Assembly (NCBI GenBank): GCA_021325145.1
Contig: JAJPHR010000023.1
Coordinates: 62,001-126,000 of the forward strand
Direction of reading: 5' to 3'
DNA length: 64,000 bases
DNA from: Verrucomicrobiota bacterium
GTDB taxonomy: Bacteria; Verrucomicrobiota; Verrucomicrobiia; Limisphaerales; Pedosphaeraceae
Shown here: piece by piece, positions 51,524 to 64,000 of the stretch
How positions within the stretch are numbered: position 1 is the stretch's first letter
How the letters are laid out: the number at the start of each line of letters is the position of its first letter
Position numbers and translations under genes: made by a program
Notes under the pieces: generated by a model
What the model was told of the DNA's origin: nothing
The model's database searches: none
Seen by the model: only the letters and a program-made list of their open reading frames with translations

Positions 51524-52227
51524 GGGCTTTTTTCCTTTCCAGTGGGTAAGGCTGCCCCTCGCGCCGGGTAATTCAGCCGCGGACCACAAAGCGTCCCCCC
51601 GGGGAAAACCCCCGCTGCAACTCCCCAATCCCCCTCATGCTGCCTCAACGCTCTCATGCTCCTTGATAAACCTAGCACGGGAACCGCCAAACGCATCTGG
51701 GCGCAACCGCGTATTCTTCATCCTGATCCTAATCCTAATCTCCGCTCACGTGCTGGGTTCAGCGATTCAGGTCTTTTTAGGTGGATCTGGGCTCCATCCG
51801 AACCCGGCGAGTGATGCGAAAATACGCGAACATTTGAACAAAAACTACTTTGTTTCACTTTGATGCCGCCTTCCAACCGATTTGTCACCAGGGCTGCATA
51901 AGGGAACGCATCTCGCACCGCCCCGATACGCGACCTGGCGGACGCTTCCTCGGAGTGCGACCGTCCTGTCACCGTGCAGGTAGGGCGCGCACTCCTGTGC
52001 GCGTCTCGCCGGAGCTTCAATTAACCCCCTCGTTTTTCAACGAGTGGACTGCGACGCACGGTTATTTTCGACCGTTTTAATCGACTCTCGATTCTTTCCT
52101 GCCGACGCTGAACAACGGTCGCTTGTTTACACCACTTCTGTCGTTTAAACCTTGACACTACTCTTGTCTATTCGGATGATCCAGCCCGAAGCTGGTGGGT
52201 CAACCGCACTTTTACGATGGATTGCGC
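51524..52227. other. 704-bp interval upstream of the Gloeo/Verruco repeat protein
   Basis: No confident gene was found. A GC-rich hairpin (CGCGCAC TCCT GTGCGCG) lies at 51986-52003 and resembles dispersed intergenic repeats elsewhere. TTGACA at 52152-52157 is a -35 candidate for the gene at 52228, but no good -10 stands at the right distance. Confidence 0.5.
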
Positions 52228-54747
52228 ATGAATATCATACAAAGGAACTTGTTTAGGTGGCTCGGGAGCGTGCCATCCGCATTGTTGGCAGGCGCAGGCA
52301 CGTTGTCGCTGTGGCGGTTTGTTTGGTTGGGCCTGGTTGCTCTGAGCCTGACGGGATCACGGGCACTAGCCCTCACCTTCACAGAGCTTTACAGCTTCCC
52401 GCCCACGGTGAACGTGCGGTCCGGCTTGGTTCAGGCTTCGGACGGGAATTTCTATGGTACTACGTATTCGGATGGCGACTACCGCCTCGGCAGCGTCTTC
52501 CGGCTCACACCCGCTGGCGTCCTGACTACGATGGTCACATTTAACGGCACCAATGGCGCAAATCCTCAAGCGGAGCTAATCCAGGCGGCCGATGGCAATC
52601 TATACGGAGTAACCGATGGCGGCGGCACCAACCACATCGCGACGGGCGGCGACGGCACTATCTTCAGAATCTCGACTAATGGCACATTCCGTTCGCTGTT
52701 TTCCTTCAATTCGACCAATGGCTCAGATCCCATTGCGGCGCTGGTTCAGGGGCGGGACGGAAACCTTTACGGCACCACCGGCAGCGGCGGCACGAATGGC
52801 GGCAATGGCACGGTCTTTAAATTCACCAGCACTGGCGTTTTCACTTCCCTGGTTTCATTGAATGATACCAACGGGCCGCCTTTCGGCTCGTTGATTCAGG
52901 GAATGGATGGCAATTTCTATGGCACGACTGGCTCAGGCGCAAATGGCTACGGCTCGATTTTTCGAGTGACCACCAACGGAGTCGTCACCACGCTCTTTTC
53001 CTTCAACAACACCAACGGCGCCTTTCCGCAAGGCCCGCTCGTCCAGAGTATGGATGGGAGCCTTTATGGGGAGACGGTGACTGGCGGGACCAACGATCTG
53101 GCGGATGCCGGAAGCGGTGGCACATTATTTAGGCTCTCAGTCGGCGGCATTCTCACCACTCTGGTTGAGTTCAACGTCACCAACGGAGCCGGGCCGCGGG
53201 GGGGACTCGTGGCGGGCGCGGACGGAAATTTTTATGGCTCAGTCTCTTTCGGGACCAACTTCGCCGGTTCGTTTTTCAGGCTCACCCCTGGCGGCAGTTT
53301 GACCACGCTCTTCTCGTTTGATTGGGCGACGACAACCAACGGCGGGCCTCAGGGAGTGCTTGCGCGCGGGGCCGACAATAATTTCTACAGCACCTCTGCA
53401 TCGGGCGGAGTGTATAAATTCGGTTATGCTTTTCAACTCACCACCAACGGGAATTTCACGATGTTTGCCTCGTTCCGCGATCCTGATGGATCAATGCCAA
53501 CATCCTCTTTGCTGCGCGCCAGTGACGGGAATTTTTACGGGATTACGGGCAGTGGCGGCGCAAATGGCTATGGCTCGGTATTTCGAATGACCCCAGGGGG
53601 AGTGGTGACGGTCCTGCATTCGTTCGATAATACCGTCGGAATTTTGCCTGCCACCAGCCTGACTCAAGGCTCTGATGGCGCGCTTTATGGCACCTTCTAT
53701 GGATTGTCTGTCGGAAACGGCGCCGTGTTTCGAATCACGACCAACGGCATATTCTCCATTGTTTCTGCTTTTGATGGCTTTAACGTAGCCTCTCCGACGT
53801 CCGGCGTCGTACAGGGAACCGATGGCAATTTTTATGGCACGACATTAAATTCCGTTTTCCAGATGAAGCCCGACGGTACGCTCACCAATTTTGCTTTCTT
53901 CGGCTATTATAATTTCTTTGCTGGTGTCGTCATAGCACCGCAAAACGGACTTGTGTTCGGCAAGGACGGTTACCTTTACGGGACTACATCCTCCGGCGGC
54001 GCCAGCAACTTGGGAGCGATTTTCAAAGTGAGCACTCATGGCGATTTTGCCCAATTGGCCAGTTTCAATGGCACCAATGGCGCAGTCCCGCTTGGGCCGT
54101 TGATTCAGGCTGTTGACGGAAACTTCTATGGGACTGCGTCTCAAGGTGGCGACCATGGCTACGGTACGGTATTCAAGGTGACCCCGGGCGGTGCCCTTTC
54201 CAGCCTTGCTTCATTTAATTTTACGAACGGTGCTTCTCCTCAGGCCGGAGTTGTCCAGGGCATCGACGGGGCTTTTTATGGTGTTACTTACGATGGCGGT
54301 TCAAATCTCTTTCCGTTTCTGCCCTCGCCGGGGACCTATGTTCCCAGCGGCGGGACGATTTTTCGAATAACTACTTCCGGCCAACTCAGCACCTTGGTTC
54401 TCTTCGATGGGTCGAACGGTTCCAACCCGGAGGGCGGACTTCTCGCTGCTGCCGACGGGAGTTTGTACGGAACAAGTGGAATAAATGGGAGCGCCGGAGG
54501 CGGCAACATTTTCCGGCTCAATCTCGCCTCGACCATTCAGAAGCCAATGAAATCGGGCAACTCTCTCGTCCTCACCTGGGATGCCATTCCCGGCCAACAA
54601 TACCAGGTACAGTACAAACAGAGCCTGAGTCAGACCAACTGGACCGCTTTGGGTGGCCCTATCACCGCAACCAATCCAAACACGACCTTCGCTGATCCCG
54701 TTGGCCCGAATCCGCAACGACTTTATCGAGTCATTCAACTGCCTTGA
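52228..54747 (+). CDS. Secreted Gloeo/Verruco-repeat protein (TIGR03803-type)
   Basis: An 839-residue exported protein. After the signal region (FVWLGLVALSLTGSRALALT) come about fifteen tandem repeats of roughly 45 residues with the pattern LVQ..DGNFYGTT..GG....G.VF..T..G.LTTL.SFN.TNG (for example GDGTIFRISTNGTFRSLFSF). This is the choice-of-anchor repeat family described from Gloeobacter and Verrucomicrobia, predicted to form beta propellers. The end (YQVQYKQSLSQTNWTALGGP, RLYRVIQLP) resembles the end of the Kelch protein at 7553-9634. ATG 52228 was chosen. Role unknown; likely extracellular. Confidence 0.92.
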   Translation: MNIIQRNLFRWLGSVPSALLAGAGTLSLWRFVWLGLVALSLTGSRALALTFTELYSFPPTVNVRSGLVQASDGNFYGTTYSDGDYRLGSVFRLTPAGVLTTMVTFNGTNGANPQAELIQAADGNLYGVTDGGGTNHIATGGDGTIFRISTNGTFRSLFSFNSTNGSDPIAALVQGRDGNLYGTTGSGGTNGGNGTVFKFTSTGVFTSLVSLNDTNGPPFGSLIQGMDGNFYGTTGSGANGYGSIFRVTTNGVVTTLFSFNNTNGAFPQGPLVQSMDGSLYGETVTGGTNDLADAGSGGTLFRLSVGGILTTLVEFNVTNGAGPRGGLVAGADGNFYGSVSFGTNFAGSFFRLTPGGSLTTLFSFDWATTTNGGPQGVLARGADNNFYSTSASGGVYKFGYAFQLTTNGNFTMFASFRDPDGSMPTSSLLRASDGNFYGITGSGGANGYGSVFRMTPGGVVTVLHSFDNTVGILPATSLTQGSDGALYGTFYGLSVGNGAVFRITTNGIFSIVSAFDGFNVASPTSGVVQGTDGNFYGTTLNSVFQMKPDGTLTNFAFFGYYNFFAGVVIAPQNGLVFGKDGYLYGTTSSGGASNLGAIFKVSTHGDFAQLASFNGTNGAVPLGPLIQAVDGNFYGTASQGGDHGYGTVFKVTPGGALSSLASFNFTNGASPQAGVVQGIDGAFYGVTYDGGSNLFPFLPSPGTYVPSGGTIFRITTSGQLSTLVLFDGSNGSNPEGGLLAAADGSLYGTSGINGSAGGGNIFRLNLASTIQKPMKSGNSLVLTWDAIPGQQYQVQYKQSLSQTNWTALGGPITATNPNTTFADPVGPNPQRLYRVIQLP

Positions 54748-55001
54748 AACTCGGCCCAGAGCCGTAATCCGCTCCACAGCGCGTATTCCGGGGCCTCTTG
54801 CCTTGAAGCAGCCTTTTCGGCAATGCCGTTTTGGTTCTTGCGTTCCGTGCCGGATTCCACTCAGTTTGAACAAGCACGCGTGGAAGTCAGTCAATACATT
54901 CGAAAGCAAAAAGAGGAAAGGCCGCCCATGCAACGCAATGACGGGCACGGACCGCATTCACACAACCCAATGCATCGTTCGCGATTTCGAAGGCGAATAA
55001 C

Positions 55002-58000
55002 GTGACTTTCCTGCCCATCGTAGCGCGTGAACTGCGCGTGGCGGCGCGCCGGCGCGGCATTTACTGGATCCGGTTGATCGTCGCCACCATCGCCATCTGC
55101 ACGGGCGGCGTGATTTTCCTGCTCGAAGTTGGAGTGCCTCCGGCGGCGGTCGGGCACGCCATCTTTCTGGGGCTTTCCATCCTCGCGCTGACTTATTGTT
55201 TCTTCTCCGGCCGGTTGGCAACCGCTGATTGCCTCAGCGAAGAAAAGCGCGAGGGAACGCTCGGGTTGCTGTTTCTCACCGATTTAAAAGGCTACGACGT
55301 CGTGCTGGGCAAACTCGTGGCGACCTCCGTGAGTTCGTTCTACGGTTTGCTGGCTGTAATGCCGGTGCTGGCTGTGCCGCTGCTGCTCGGCGGCAGTTCC
55401 AACGCGGAATTCTGGCGTGTCATCGTGGTCCTGCTGACCACGTTCATGTTTTCACTGGCCGTCGGGATGTTCGGTTCCGCGCTCAGCCGGGATATGCGCC
55501 GCGCCATGGCCGCCAATTTCGCGCTGATGTTGCTGCTGGCGTTTATCCTGCCCGCCGTCGTTGCGATTGCCATGGGCCTGTTGTTTACAAATTCCAGCAC
55601 CGGCGAAGTAATTGCTCCCTGTCCGATTTACTCCTTTTGTTACAGCCTCGACGTTCTTTACAAAACGAAATGGGGACCGGCGCATTTTTGGTGGTCGGTG
55701 GGCATCGTTCACGCGCTGACGTGGCTGTTGCTCGGCCTGGCCAGTGTGATTGTGCCGCGGACCTGGCAGGATAAAGCTGTCGCGCCCAATCGCACCCGCC
55801 GGATCACCTGGCGCGGTTTTTGGCGCGCCCTGAGTTACGGCCGCCTCGCCAGGCAAGCGCCGCACCGAAAACGATTGCTCGACATCAACGCCTTTTATTG
55901 GCTCTCCGCGCGCGCCCGGCTCAAACCGCTCCACGTCTGGATCTTTCTCACCGTGATGACTGGCTGGTGGGTCTTGGGCTGGCTGGATTCGGTGGGAATC
56001 GTTTGGTACGATCCGATGATCACCCTCACTCTGGCCGCCATCGTAAACTCAACCATCAAAGCGTGGGTGGCCATCGAAGCCGGCCAGCAACTCGCGGAAG
56101 ACCAATCCGGCGGTGCGCTCGAATTGTTGCTTTCCACTCCGTTAACTCTCCGCGACATCCTGCATGGCCAGTTTCTCGCTTTGCGGCGGCAATTCCTCAA
56201 GCCGGTGCTTTTCATCATCGCCGTGGAACTGGGCTTCATGTACGCGGAGTTGCGCTACGGCGCCACGTCCGGCTTCTCGGCCGGCTTTTTGCGTGCGCTT
56301 TGGCTGACCGTCCTCTTCATGTTTGTGGCCGACCTGTTCACGCTGAGGATCGTGGCCTTGCGCATTGCTCTCACCGCCAAAAATCTCAATCGCGCCACCA
56401 TCGCCACCATGTCCCGCATCCTGTTCCTGCCCTGGGTGCTCTTTGCCATCGGGGCCGGAATGGCGAACCTCTGGGCCGCCTTGTTCGCCACCAACGGCTA
56501 CTTTCCGGGTTGGATGACTTATCTGGGCCTTTGGTTCATAGCCGGATTGGCGACCAATCTTTTCTTTGGCCTGCGGGCCTGGAACGACTTGCTGAACAAC
56601 TTCCGCCAGCTTGGGAATCGGCAGTTCGATCCAGTTCCCTCGCGCGCGGAACGCCGGCTTGCCCGCCGCACGCAACACACCGCCCTGCCGCCATCCGCAA
56701 CGGAGCGCAGAACTCCAGTTCTGCCCGGTGACACTTCCAGCGTCCGAACAAACCCGGAACTCTACGCTCCGCCACCAATGACCGAACGGCCATATCCGCA
56801 GCCGTCTTCAGTTATTACCCTTGCCGCCCCGACGGGCGCAGAAACCCGGATGACATCCGTTATTACAGCCGAGCCGCCCGCCGTCGAACCCGTTCGGCCT
56901 CCGCGCTCCGCGAAAAAGCGGCTGATGCTGGCAAGCATCTTCTTGGCGGCGATCATCGCCTTGCCTGCCTGCTTTTATCACTGGACCAAGCCCAAGTTCC
57001 CGCCGCCAGTGATCGTTTCGATGACTCAGAGCAACGGCCCCCTGCGCGTTTTCGACGCCTCGGGCATCCTGCTGGCTTTGCCGGATGATTCTCTCTGGCG
57101 CTGGGGACCAGGCGCGGCGCAAATGTTATTCGGCCAGCCGCCATTGCCCCGGGCCACCGTGCCCGTGCAGGTCGGCACCAATAGCGACTGGCTCCAAATC
57201 ACCAGCCTTGGCGATCATTCAGTCGGACTAAGGAGAGACGGGACCATTTGGGAATGCGGTTGGATGGCTGGTGCGCGCCCAAGGCAGTTCCAACCGGACC
57301 CGCAACAAATCGGCAGCGACCACGATTGGGCGAGCGTCAGCGCGGGCGGAAATCACTCGGTCGCGCTCAAAAAGGACGGGACGCTCTGGGCATGGGGCGA
57401 TAATTCCCGCAGCCAGTTGGGAAATGGCCCGGGGTCTGGTTCAACCAATGTCATCCAGGTTGGCACGAACACTGACTGGATCGCCGCAAATTGCCAGGGG
57501 CCGTTCACGATGGCGGTTCGGAAAGATGGTACTCTCTGGGCTTGGGGCCAGATTTTCGCCGGCTCCCCGTCGGTGGCCAGGCTGTACCCAACACCCACGC
57601 AGGTTTGCCGCGATACGAATTGGATTGGGCTGACTTCCGGGCTGGGCTTTCAAATTTGGGCGAGGAATCAGTTGGGCGAATTGCGACAACCCCTGGCTGC
57701 GTTCCCAGATGCGGAAGCCGGCGCTGCCGGAACGTGCCCGCTTATCGCTTCCAACACTCTGCCCGGGCACGTCATCTGGGCTTATAGCGGCTCGCCCAAG
57801 CTTTACGACCTTCGCGCGGACGGCACCCTTTGGGAAAAATCTTATTCTCCTCTGGGCTGGAGGTTGGCTGCTTCGCCCGTGGATGATTGGCACCGATTTG
57901 GGAAACGCTCCGATTGGGTCGGCATTTGGAGCGCCTCGGGCACAGCGATCGGACTGACTGCCGATGGCACCATCTGGATGTGGGGAGTTGATCCGAGCCG

Positions 58001-58184
58001 TGAACCGACCCGCGATTTTTCCGCCCGGCTCGCGCTCCTGCAGATTCGGCTCAAGGAAATGTTCGGCAACCCGCCACCGCGCGGACCGATCGGCGTCCGA
58101 GTACCCGCCTTTCAAAAGGAACCGCGGCCCTTGATGCGCCTGGTGTTTCCTGCGGCGACAAATACCGCGCGCGGGACAAAATAA
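55002..58184 (+). CDS. ABC-2 type permease fused to an RCC1-like propeller
   Basis: A 1060-residue fusion. The GTG at 55002 follows GAAGGCGAATAAC, a good ribosome site. Residues 1-560 form a polytopic ABC-2-type permease (TFLPIVARELRVAARRRGIY; SEEKREGTLGLLFLTDLKGY; GALELLLSTPLTLRDILHGQ) with about twelve helices in two halves. A Pro-rich linker holds an in-frame copy of a dispersed palindrome (56702-56770). A further helix (RLMLASIFLAAIIALPACFY) leads to residues 690-1040 with RCC1 repeats (GDHSVGLRRDGTIWECG; NHSVALKKDGTLWAWGDNSR; GTAIGLTADGTIWMWG). The propeller would sit on the outer face. No ATPase gene is adjacent; a partner is needed. Confidence 0.9.
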   Translation: MTFLPIVARELRVAARRRGIYWIRLIVATIAICTGGVIFLLEVGVPPAAVGHAIFLGLSILALTYCFFSGRLATADCLSEEKREGTLGLLFLTDLKGYDVVLGKLVATSVSSFYGLLAVMPVLAVPLLLGGSSNAEFWRVIVVLLTTFMFSLAVGMFGSALSRDMRRAMAANFALMLLLAFILPAVVAIAMGLLFTNSSTGEVIAPCPIYSFCYSLDVLYKTKWGPAHFWWSVGIVHALTWLLLGLASVIVPRTWQDKAVAPNRTRRITWRGFWRALSYGRLARQAPHRKRLLDINAFYWLSARARLKPLHVWIFLTVMTGWWVLGWLDSVGIVWYDPMITLTLAAIVNSTIKAWVAIEAGQQLAEDQSGGALELLLSTPLTLRDILHGQFLALRRQFLKPVLFIIAVELGFMYAELRYGATSGFSAGFLRALWLTVLFMFVADLFTLRIVALRIALTAKNLNRATIATMSRILFLPWVLFAIGAGMANLWAALFATNGYFPGWMTYLGLWFIAGLATNLFFGLRAWNDLLNNFRQLGNRQFDPVPSRAERRLARRTQHTALPPSATERRTPVLPGDTSSVRTNPELYAPPPMTERPYPQPSSVITLAAPTGAETRMTSVITAEPPAVEPVRPPRSAKKRLMLASIFLAAIIALPACFYHWTKPKFPPPVIVSMTQSNGPLRVFDASGILLALPDDSLWRWGPGAAQMLFGQPPLPRATVPVQVGTNSDWLQITSLGDHSVGLRRDGTIWECGWMAGARPRQFQPDPQQIGSDHDWASVSAGGNHSVALKKDGTLWAWGDNSRSQLGNGPGSGSTNVIQVGTNTDWIAANCQGPFTMAVRKDGTLWAWGQIFAGSPSVARLYPTPTQVCRDTNWIGLTSGLGFQIWARNQLGELRQPLAAFPDAEAGAAGTCPLIASNTLPGHVIWAYSGSPKLYDLRADGTLWEKSYSPLGWRLAASPVDDWHRFGKRSDWVGIWSASGTAIGLTADGTIWMWGVDPSREPTRDFSARLALLQIRLKEMFGNPPPRGPIGVRVPAFQKEPRPLMRLVFPAATNTARGTK
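56702..56770. repeat. 69-bp palindromic element inside the permease gene
   Basis: Begins GGAGCGCAGAACTCCAG and ends GGAACTCTACGCTCC, terminal inverted repeats with few mismatches. Its first 17 bp are identical to the element at 62213-62280. Its length is 23 codons, so it keeps the reading frame and codes within the Pro-rich linker. Confidence 0.75.
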
Positions 58185-58317
58185 GTCCGGGCGCACCTTC
58201 CTGCGCATTTGATTCAAATCTACGGCGTCATTTCCCAAGGCTGAAGCTGCGGTTCGTGGTATAAAAATGACTGTGACGGCGCTCATCCATTCGATATACT
58301 TCGAAACACCAAATCAT

Positions 58318-59214
58318 ATGGCCTCCCGCGAACCAAGCAATTGGAACGATAAACTCGAACTGCCGGGGAAAGTCCGTTTCATGGATGGCAACGGTGACCT
58401 GCCGATGCTCAATGTCACCACCGAATGGAGTTCCGCGGAGATTTACCTGCACGGCGCGCATGTTACCCATTTCCAGCGAAAAAATGAGCCCCCGCTTCTA
58501 TTCCTGAGCCAGGTCAGCCAGTTCGCCGCCGACAAGCCGATTCGTGGGGGAATCCCGGTGATTCTGCCGTGGTTCGGACCGCGCGAGGGCCAGCCCATGC
58601 ACGGCTTCGCCCGCACCAGCGCCTGGGAATTGAAGCAGATCGTGCCAGCAAAAGACGGATCCATTACACTGCATTTCCAACTTATAGCCCAGGAAACGGC
58701 GGGCTTTCCTCCCTTCACCGCGGACTACCTTGTCACAGTCAGCAACACGCTGGCTTTGCAACTGAGCGTGACGAACAATTCCAAGGACAAGGAAATGATC
58801 TTCGAGGAGTGTCTGCACACCTATTTTCACGTCGGAGACATCAGCGCCGTCTCCATCACCGGCTTGAAGGGTGCAAGTTACCTCGACAAGGTGGATGGGT
58901 TCACCCAAAAGACCGAAACCGCTGACGCGATCAAAGTCTCCTCCGAAGTGGACCGCGTGTATCAGGACACCACCGCGACCGTGGAGATTCACGACGCCAA
59001 TCTCCATCGTAAAATTATCGTCGAGAAACAGAACTCGGCCTCGACCGTGGTTTGGAATCCCTGGATCGCCAAGGCGCAGGCCATGTCTGACTTCGGCGAC
59101 AACGAATACCTAAACATGGTCTGCGTGGAATCCGGGAACGTCGGCAAAAACAAAATCACGCTGGCACCGGGCAAGAGCTTCAGTTTCGGTGTGAGACTAT
59201 CCACAGCCAATTAG
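58318..59214 (+). CDS. D-hexose-6-phosphate mutarotase (aldose 1-epimerase family)
   Basis: A galactose mutarotase-like enzyme that interconverts the anomers of hexose 6-phosphates. The 298-residue product aligns with the YeaD type: ELPGKVRFMDGNGDLPMLNV at the start, RGGIPVILPWFGP, the catalytic His in MHGFARTSAWEL, EECLHTYFHVGDI and the catalytic Glu in MVCVESGNVGK. The ATG at 58318 (MASREPSNWNDK) is closer to the family start than the one at 58267. No partner genes for sugar metabolism are adjacent. Confidence 0.92.
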   Translation: MASREPSNWNDKLELPGKVRFMDGNGDLPMLNVTTEWSSAEIYLHGAHVTHFQRKNEPPLLFLSQVSQFAADKPIRGGIPVILPWFGPREGQPMHGFARTSAWELKQIVPAKDGSITLHFQLIAQETAGFPPFTADYLVTVSNTLALQLSVTNNSKDKEMIFEECLHTYFHVGDISAVSITGLKGASYLDKVDGFTQKTETADAIKVSSEVDRVYQDTTATVEIHDANLHRKIIVEKQNSASTVVWNPWIAKAQAMSDFGDNEYLNMVCVESGNVGKNKITLAPGKSFSFGVRLSTAN

Positions 59215-62193
<2,979 letters not shown>

Positions 62194-62212
62194 GAATGGG
62201 GCAGGGGAGGCT

Positions 62213-62280
62213 GGAGCGCAGAACTCCAGCTCCGCATGATCCTGGTATGGTGTTCGAGCAGAACCGGAATTCTGCGCTCC
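62213..62280. repeat. 68-bp palindromic element between gyrB and gyrA
   Basis: Perfect 11-bp terminal inverted repeats (GGAGCGCAGAA / TTCTGCGCTCC). The first 17 bp are identical to the element inside the permease gene at 56702-56770. It would form a large hairpin in the gyrB-gyrA mRNA, if the genes are co-transcribed. Confidence 0.8.
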
Positions 62281-62351
62281 GCCCATAAGGATGCCCGCAC
62301 GAAGCATCAGTAAGGACGAAACGGTCCATTTTTTCAGACAGGAATTTGACT

Positions 62352-64000
62352 ATGCCAGAAACCAATGACGAAAACAGTTTGCCGGTAGGCAACACGCCGC
62401 TCTTTGCGGCCAACGAGAAGATCACGAAGATCAACGTCGCCGACGAGATCAAGAACTCGTTTCTTGATTACTCGATGTCCGTGATCATCTCTCGCGCCTT
62501 GCCGGATGTGCGCGACGGCTTGAAACCTTCGCAACGGCGGATTTTGTTTGCGATGAATGAACTCGGCGTTGGCCCGACGCGCAAGCATCTCAAGTGCGCC
62601 AAAATCGTCGGTGAAACCATGGGCAATTACCATCCCCACGGCGATCAGGCGATTTATCCCACGCTGGTTCACATGGCCCAGCCCTGGGCCATGCGTGAAC
62701 GGCTCGTGGACGGCCAGGGCAACTTTGGTTCAGTCGAAGGCGATCCCCCGGCTTCCATGCGATACACCGAAGCCCGCATGACCCATCTCGGATCCATCCT
62801 GATGGATGATCTGGACAAAGACACAGTGGATTTCGTCCCCAACTATGATGAAACGCTGAAGGAGCCGACCGTTCTGCCCGCTGCTTTCCCGAACCTGCTC
62901 GTCAACGGCGGGACGGGCATCGCTGTCGGCATGGCTACCAACATGGCGCCGCATAACTTAGGCGAGATCGTCGATGGTGTTTGTGCCCAAATCGATAATC
63001 AGAACATCACGCTCCCGGAGTTGATGAAATACATCAAAGGCCCCGATTTTCCGACCGGCTGCATGGTGTGCGGCGTGGAACCGGTCAAGGAATACTTCAA
63101 GAGCGGTCGCGGCAGCGTCAAGGTGCGCGGCCGAGTTGGGGTTGAGCAACTCAAAGGCGGCCGCGAGCAGATCATCATCACCGAAATCCCGTACAACGTG
63201 AATCGGGCGTTACTCGTGGAGCGCATCGCCGATCTGGTGAATGAGAAGACTATCACCGACATCACCGCCATCCGGGATGAGTCGGACGAAAATACGCGCG
63301 TCGTCATTGAGTTGAAGCGTGATGCCATTGCGAAGGTCGTCATCAACAATCTTTACCAATTCACCGCCCTGGAAAGCAGTTTCGCCGTCAACGCACTCGC
63401 GATTGACCACGGTCGGCCCAAGACGCTTGGGCTGAAGGACTTGATCAATTGCTATATTGAGCATCGCCGCGAAGTCGTCATCCGGCGCACGCGCTTTGAA
63501 TTGCGCAAGGCCGAGGAACGCGCCGAAACCCTCGAAGGCTACCTGATCGCGCTGTCGAACATGGATGAATTCATCCGCATCATCCGCACTTCCGCGAATC
63601 GTGACGAGGCCAAGATCAAACTGCTGGCATTCGAGTTCGCCCGTCAGCAGGTGGAACGCCTGGGTATTCTCATTCGCAATGAAGCCCGCCTCACCAATGG
63701 CCGTTACGCTTTCAGCGACGCCCAGGCCGATTCCATTCTCGAACTGCGCCTTTACCAGTTGACCGGGTTGGAAATCGACAAGGTCAAGGCCGAATACACG
63801 GAACTCCTCGAAAAAATCAAGGACCTGCTGGACATCATCGCCCGCGAAGCGCGCGTGCTCGCCATTATCAAAAAGGAATTGCTCGAGATCAAAGAGAAGT
63901 ATGCCACGCCGCGCCTCACGGAGATCGTGCCCGATGAAGGCGAGATTGCCATCGAGGATTTGATCGCTAATGAAGGCGTCATCATCACCCTTACGCATAG
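62352..64000 (+). CDS. gyrA: DNA gyrase subunit A, N-terminal part (truncated by window end)
   Basis: The DNA-cleaving subunit of gyrase; about 549 codons are present. The start [20 protein letters not shown] at ATG 62352 precedes the family core. Breakage-reunion features: [20 protein letters not shown], the quinolone-determining loop [40 protein letters not shown] and the active-site tyrosine in [10 protein letters not shown]. The tower and coiled-coil regions ([40 protein letters not shown]) follow. At the positions of E. coli Ser83 and Asp87 it has Gln and Pro. The C-terminal GyrA-box domain lies beyond the window, so ParC cannot be fully excluded, but the gyrB neighbour favours GyrA. Confidence 0.97.
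   Translation, partial: MPETNDENSLPVGNTPLFAANEKITKINVADEIKNSFLDYSMSVIISRALPDVRDGLKPSQRRILFAMNELGVGPTRKHLKCAKIVGETMGNYHPHGDQAIYPTLVHMAQPWAMRERLVDGQGNFGSVEGDPPASMRYTEARMTHLGSILMDDLDKDTVDFVPNYDETLKEPTVLPAAFPNLLVNGGTGIAVGMATNMAPHNLGEIVDGVCAQIDNQNITLPELMKYIKGPDFPTGCMVCGVEPVKEYFKSGRGSVKVRGRVGVEQLKGGREQIIITEIPYNVNRALLVERIADLVNEKTITDITAIRDESDENTRVVIELKRDAIAKVVINNLYQFTALESSFAVNALAIDHGRPKTLGLKDLINCYIEHRREVVIRRTRFELRKAEERAETLEGYLIALSNMDEFIRIIRTSANRDEAKIKLLAFEFARQQVERLGILIRNEARLTNGRYAFSDAQADSILELRLYQLTGLEIDKVKAEYTELLEKIKDLLDIIAREARVLAIIKKELLEIKEKYATPRLTEIVPDEGEIAIEDLIANEGVIITLTH

Noticed and set aside
51718..52020. A minus-strand 100-codon frame upstream of the Gloeo/Verruco gene
   Set aside because: It crosses a dispersed hairpin repeat and has the Arg/Ser-rich composition of non-coding GC-rich DNA.
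54653..55005. Two short plus-strand frames ending just before or overlapping the permease start (one by GTGA)
   Set aside because: They overlap the end of the previous gene or have no typical start, and their composition is not protein-like; the overlap alone is weak evidence.

Overview
The window looks like a chromosomal segment of a verrucomicrobial bacterium, probably of the Pedosphaera/Limisphaerales type. The support is protein content: a Gloeo/Verruco-type repeat protein (52228-54747), two bactofilins, a DUF3185 small membrane protein, a sulfatase with a laminin-G-like tail, and secreted proteins sharing a C-terminal '..RFYRV/RLYRV' ending. This is inference; there is no rRNA in the window to confirm it.

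Core chromosome, left part (1-19750): a type II secretion/pseudopilin operon on the minus strand (gspE-gspF-gspG, the last running off the window); an initiator tRNA-Met with terminator; an ATP-grasp-like protein; proA; a PAP2 lipoprotein; a large secreted Kelch/FN3 protein; three small membrane genes; a flavin reductase; and a glycine-cleavage/lipoylation cluster (gcvT, gcvH, glutaredoxin, lipA), in which LipA makes the lipoyl cofactor carried by GcvH. A membrane-tailed GNAT-like gene, a DUF3185 gene, the sulfatase and two small hypotheticals follow.

Integrated element (19942-40286): a 20.3 kb element sits in the 3' end of tRNA-Ser(GGA). It is bounded by a 31-bp perfect direct repeat of the tRNA 3' end. 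A tyrosine integrase lies just inside the left end. Next come small DNA-binding proteins, a tightly overlapping minus-strand operon (24649-22520), an exported protein, and an ankyrin protein ending in a helix-turn-helix. A long minus-strand operon then runs from an HTH protein through a tail-tube-like protein, a glycoside-hydrolase (GH27-like) protein with a tail-fibre-like N-terminus, and a 1476-aa tape-measure protein to small partners. I could find no capsid, portal, terminase or lysis gene. Two control regions (24955-25120 and 38217-38593) share an identical 37-bp promoter-like sequence and the same 15-bp operator palindrome. A possible 74-nt structured RNA lies at 38740-38813. This tail-only island with a sugar-cleaving fibre-like protein is the best candidate for an undescribed system.

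Core chromosome, right part (40346-64000): a membrane-anchored PQQ-type propeller, small lipoprotein and membrane genes, a bactofilin pair (the second fused to zinc ribbons), a Tat-exported sugar isomerase-like protein beside a Tat-exported superoxide dismutase, a membrane-anchored methyltransferase, a DnaJ-family co-chaperone next to FtsH, the Gloeo/Verruco repeat protein, an ABC-2 permease fused to an RCC1 propeller, a hexose-6-phosphate mutarotase, and gyrB-gyrA (gyrA truncated by the window end). A dispersed palindromic element occurs between genes and, once, in frame inside the permease gene.
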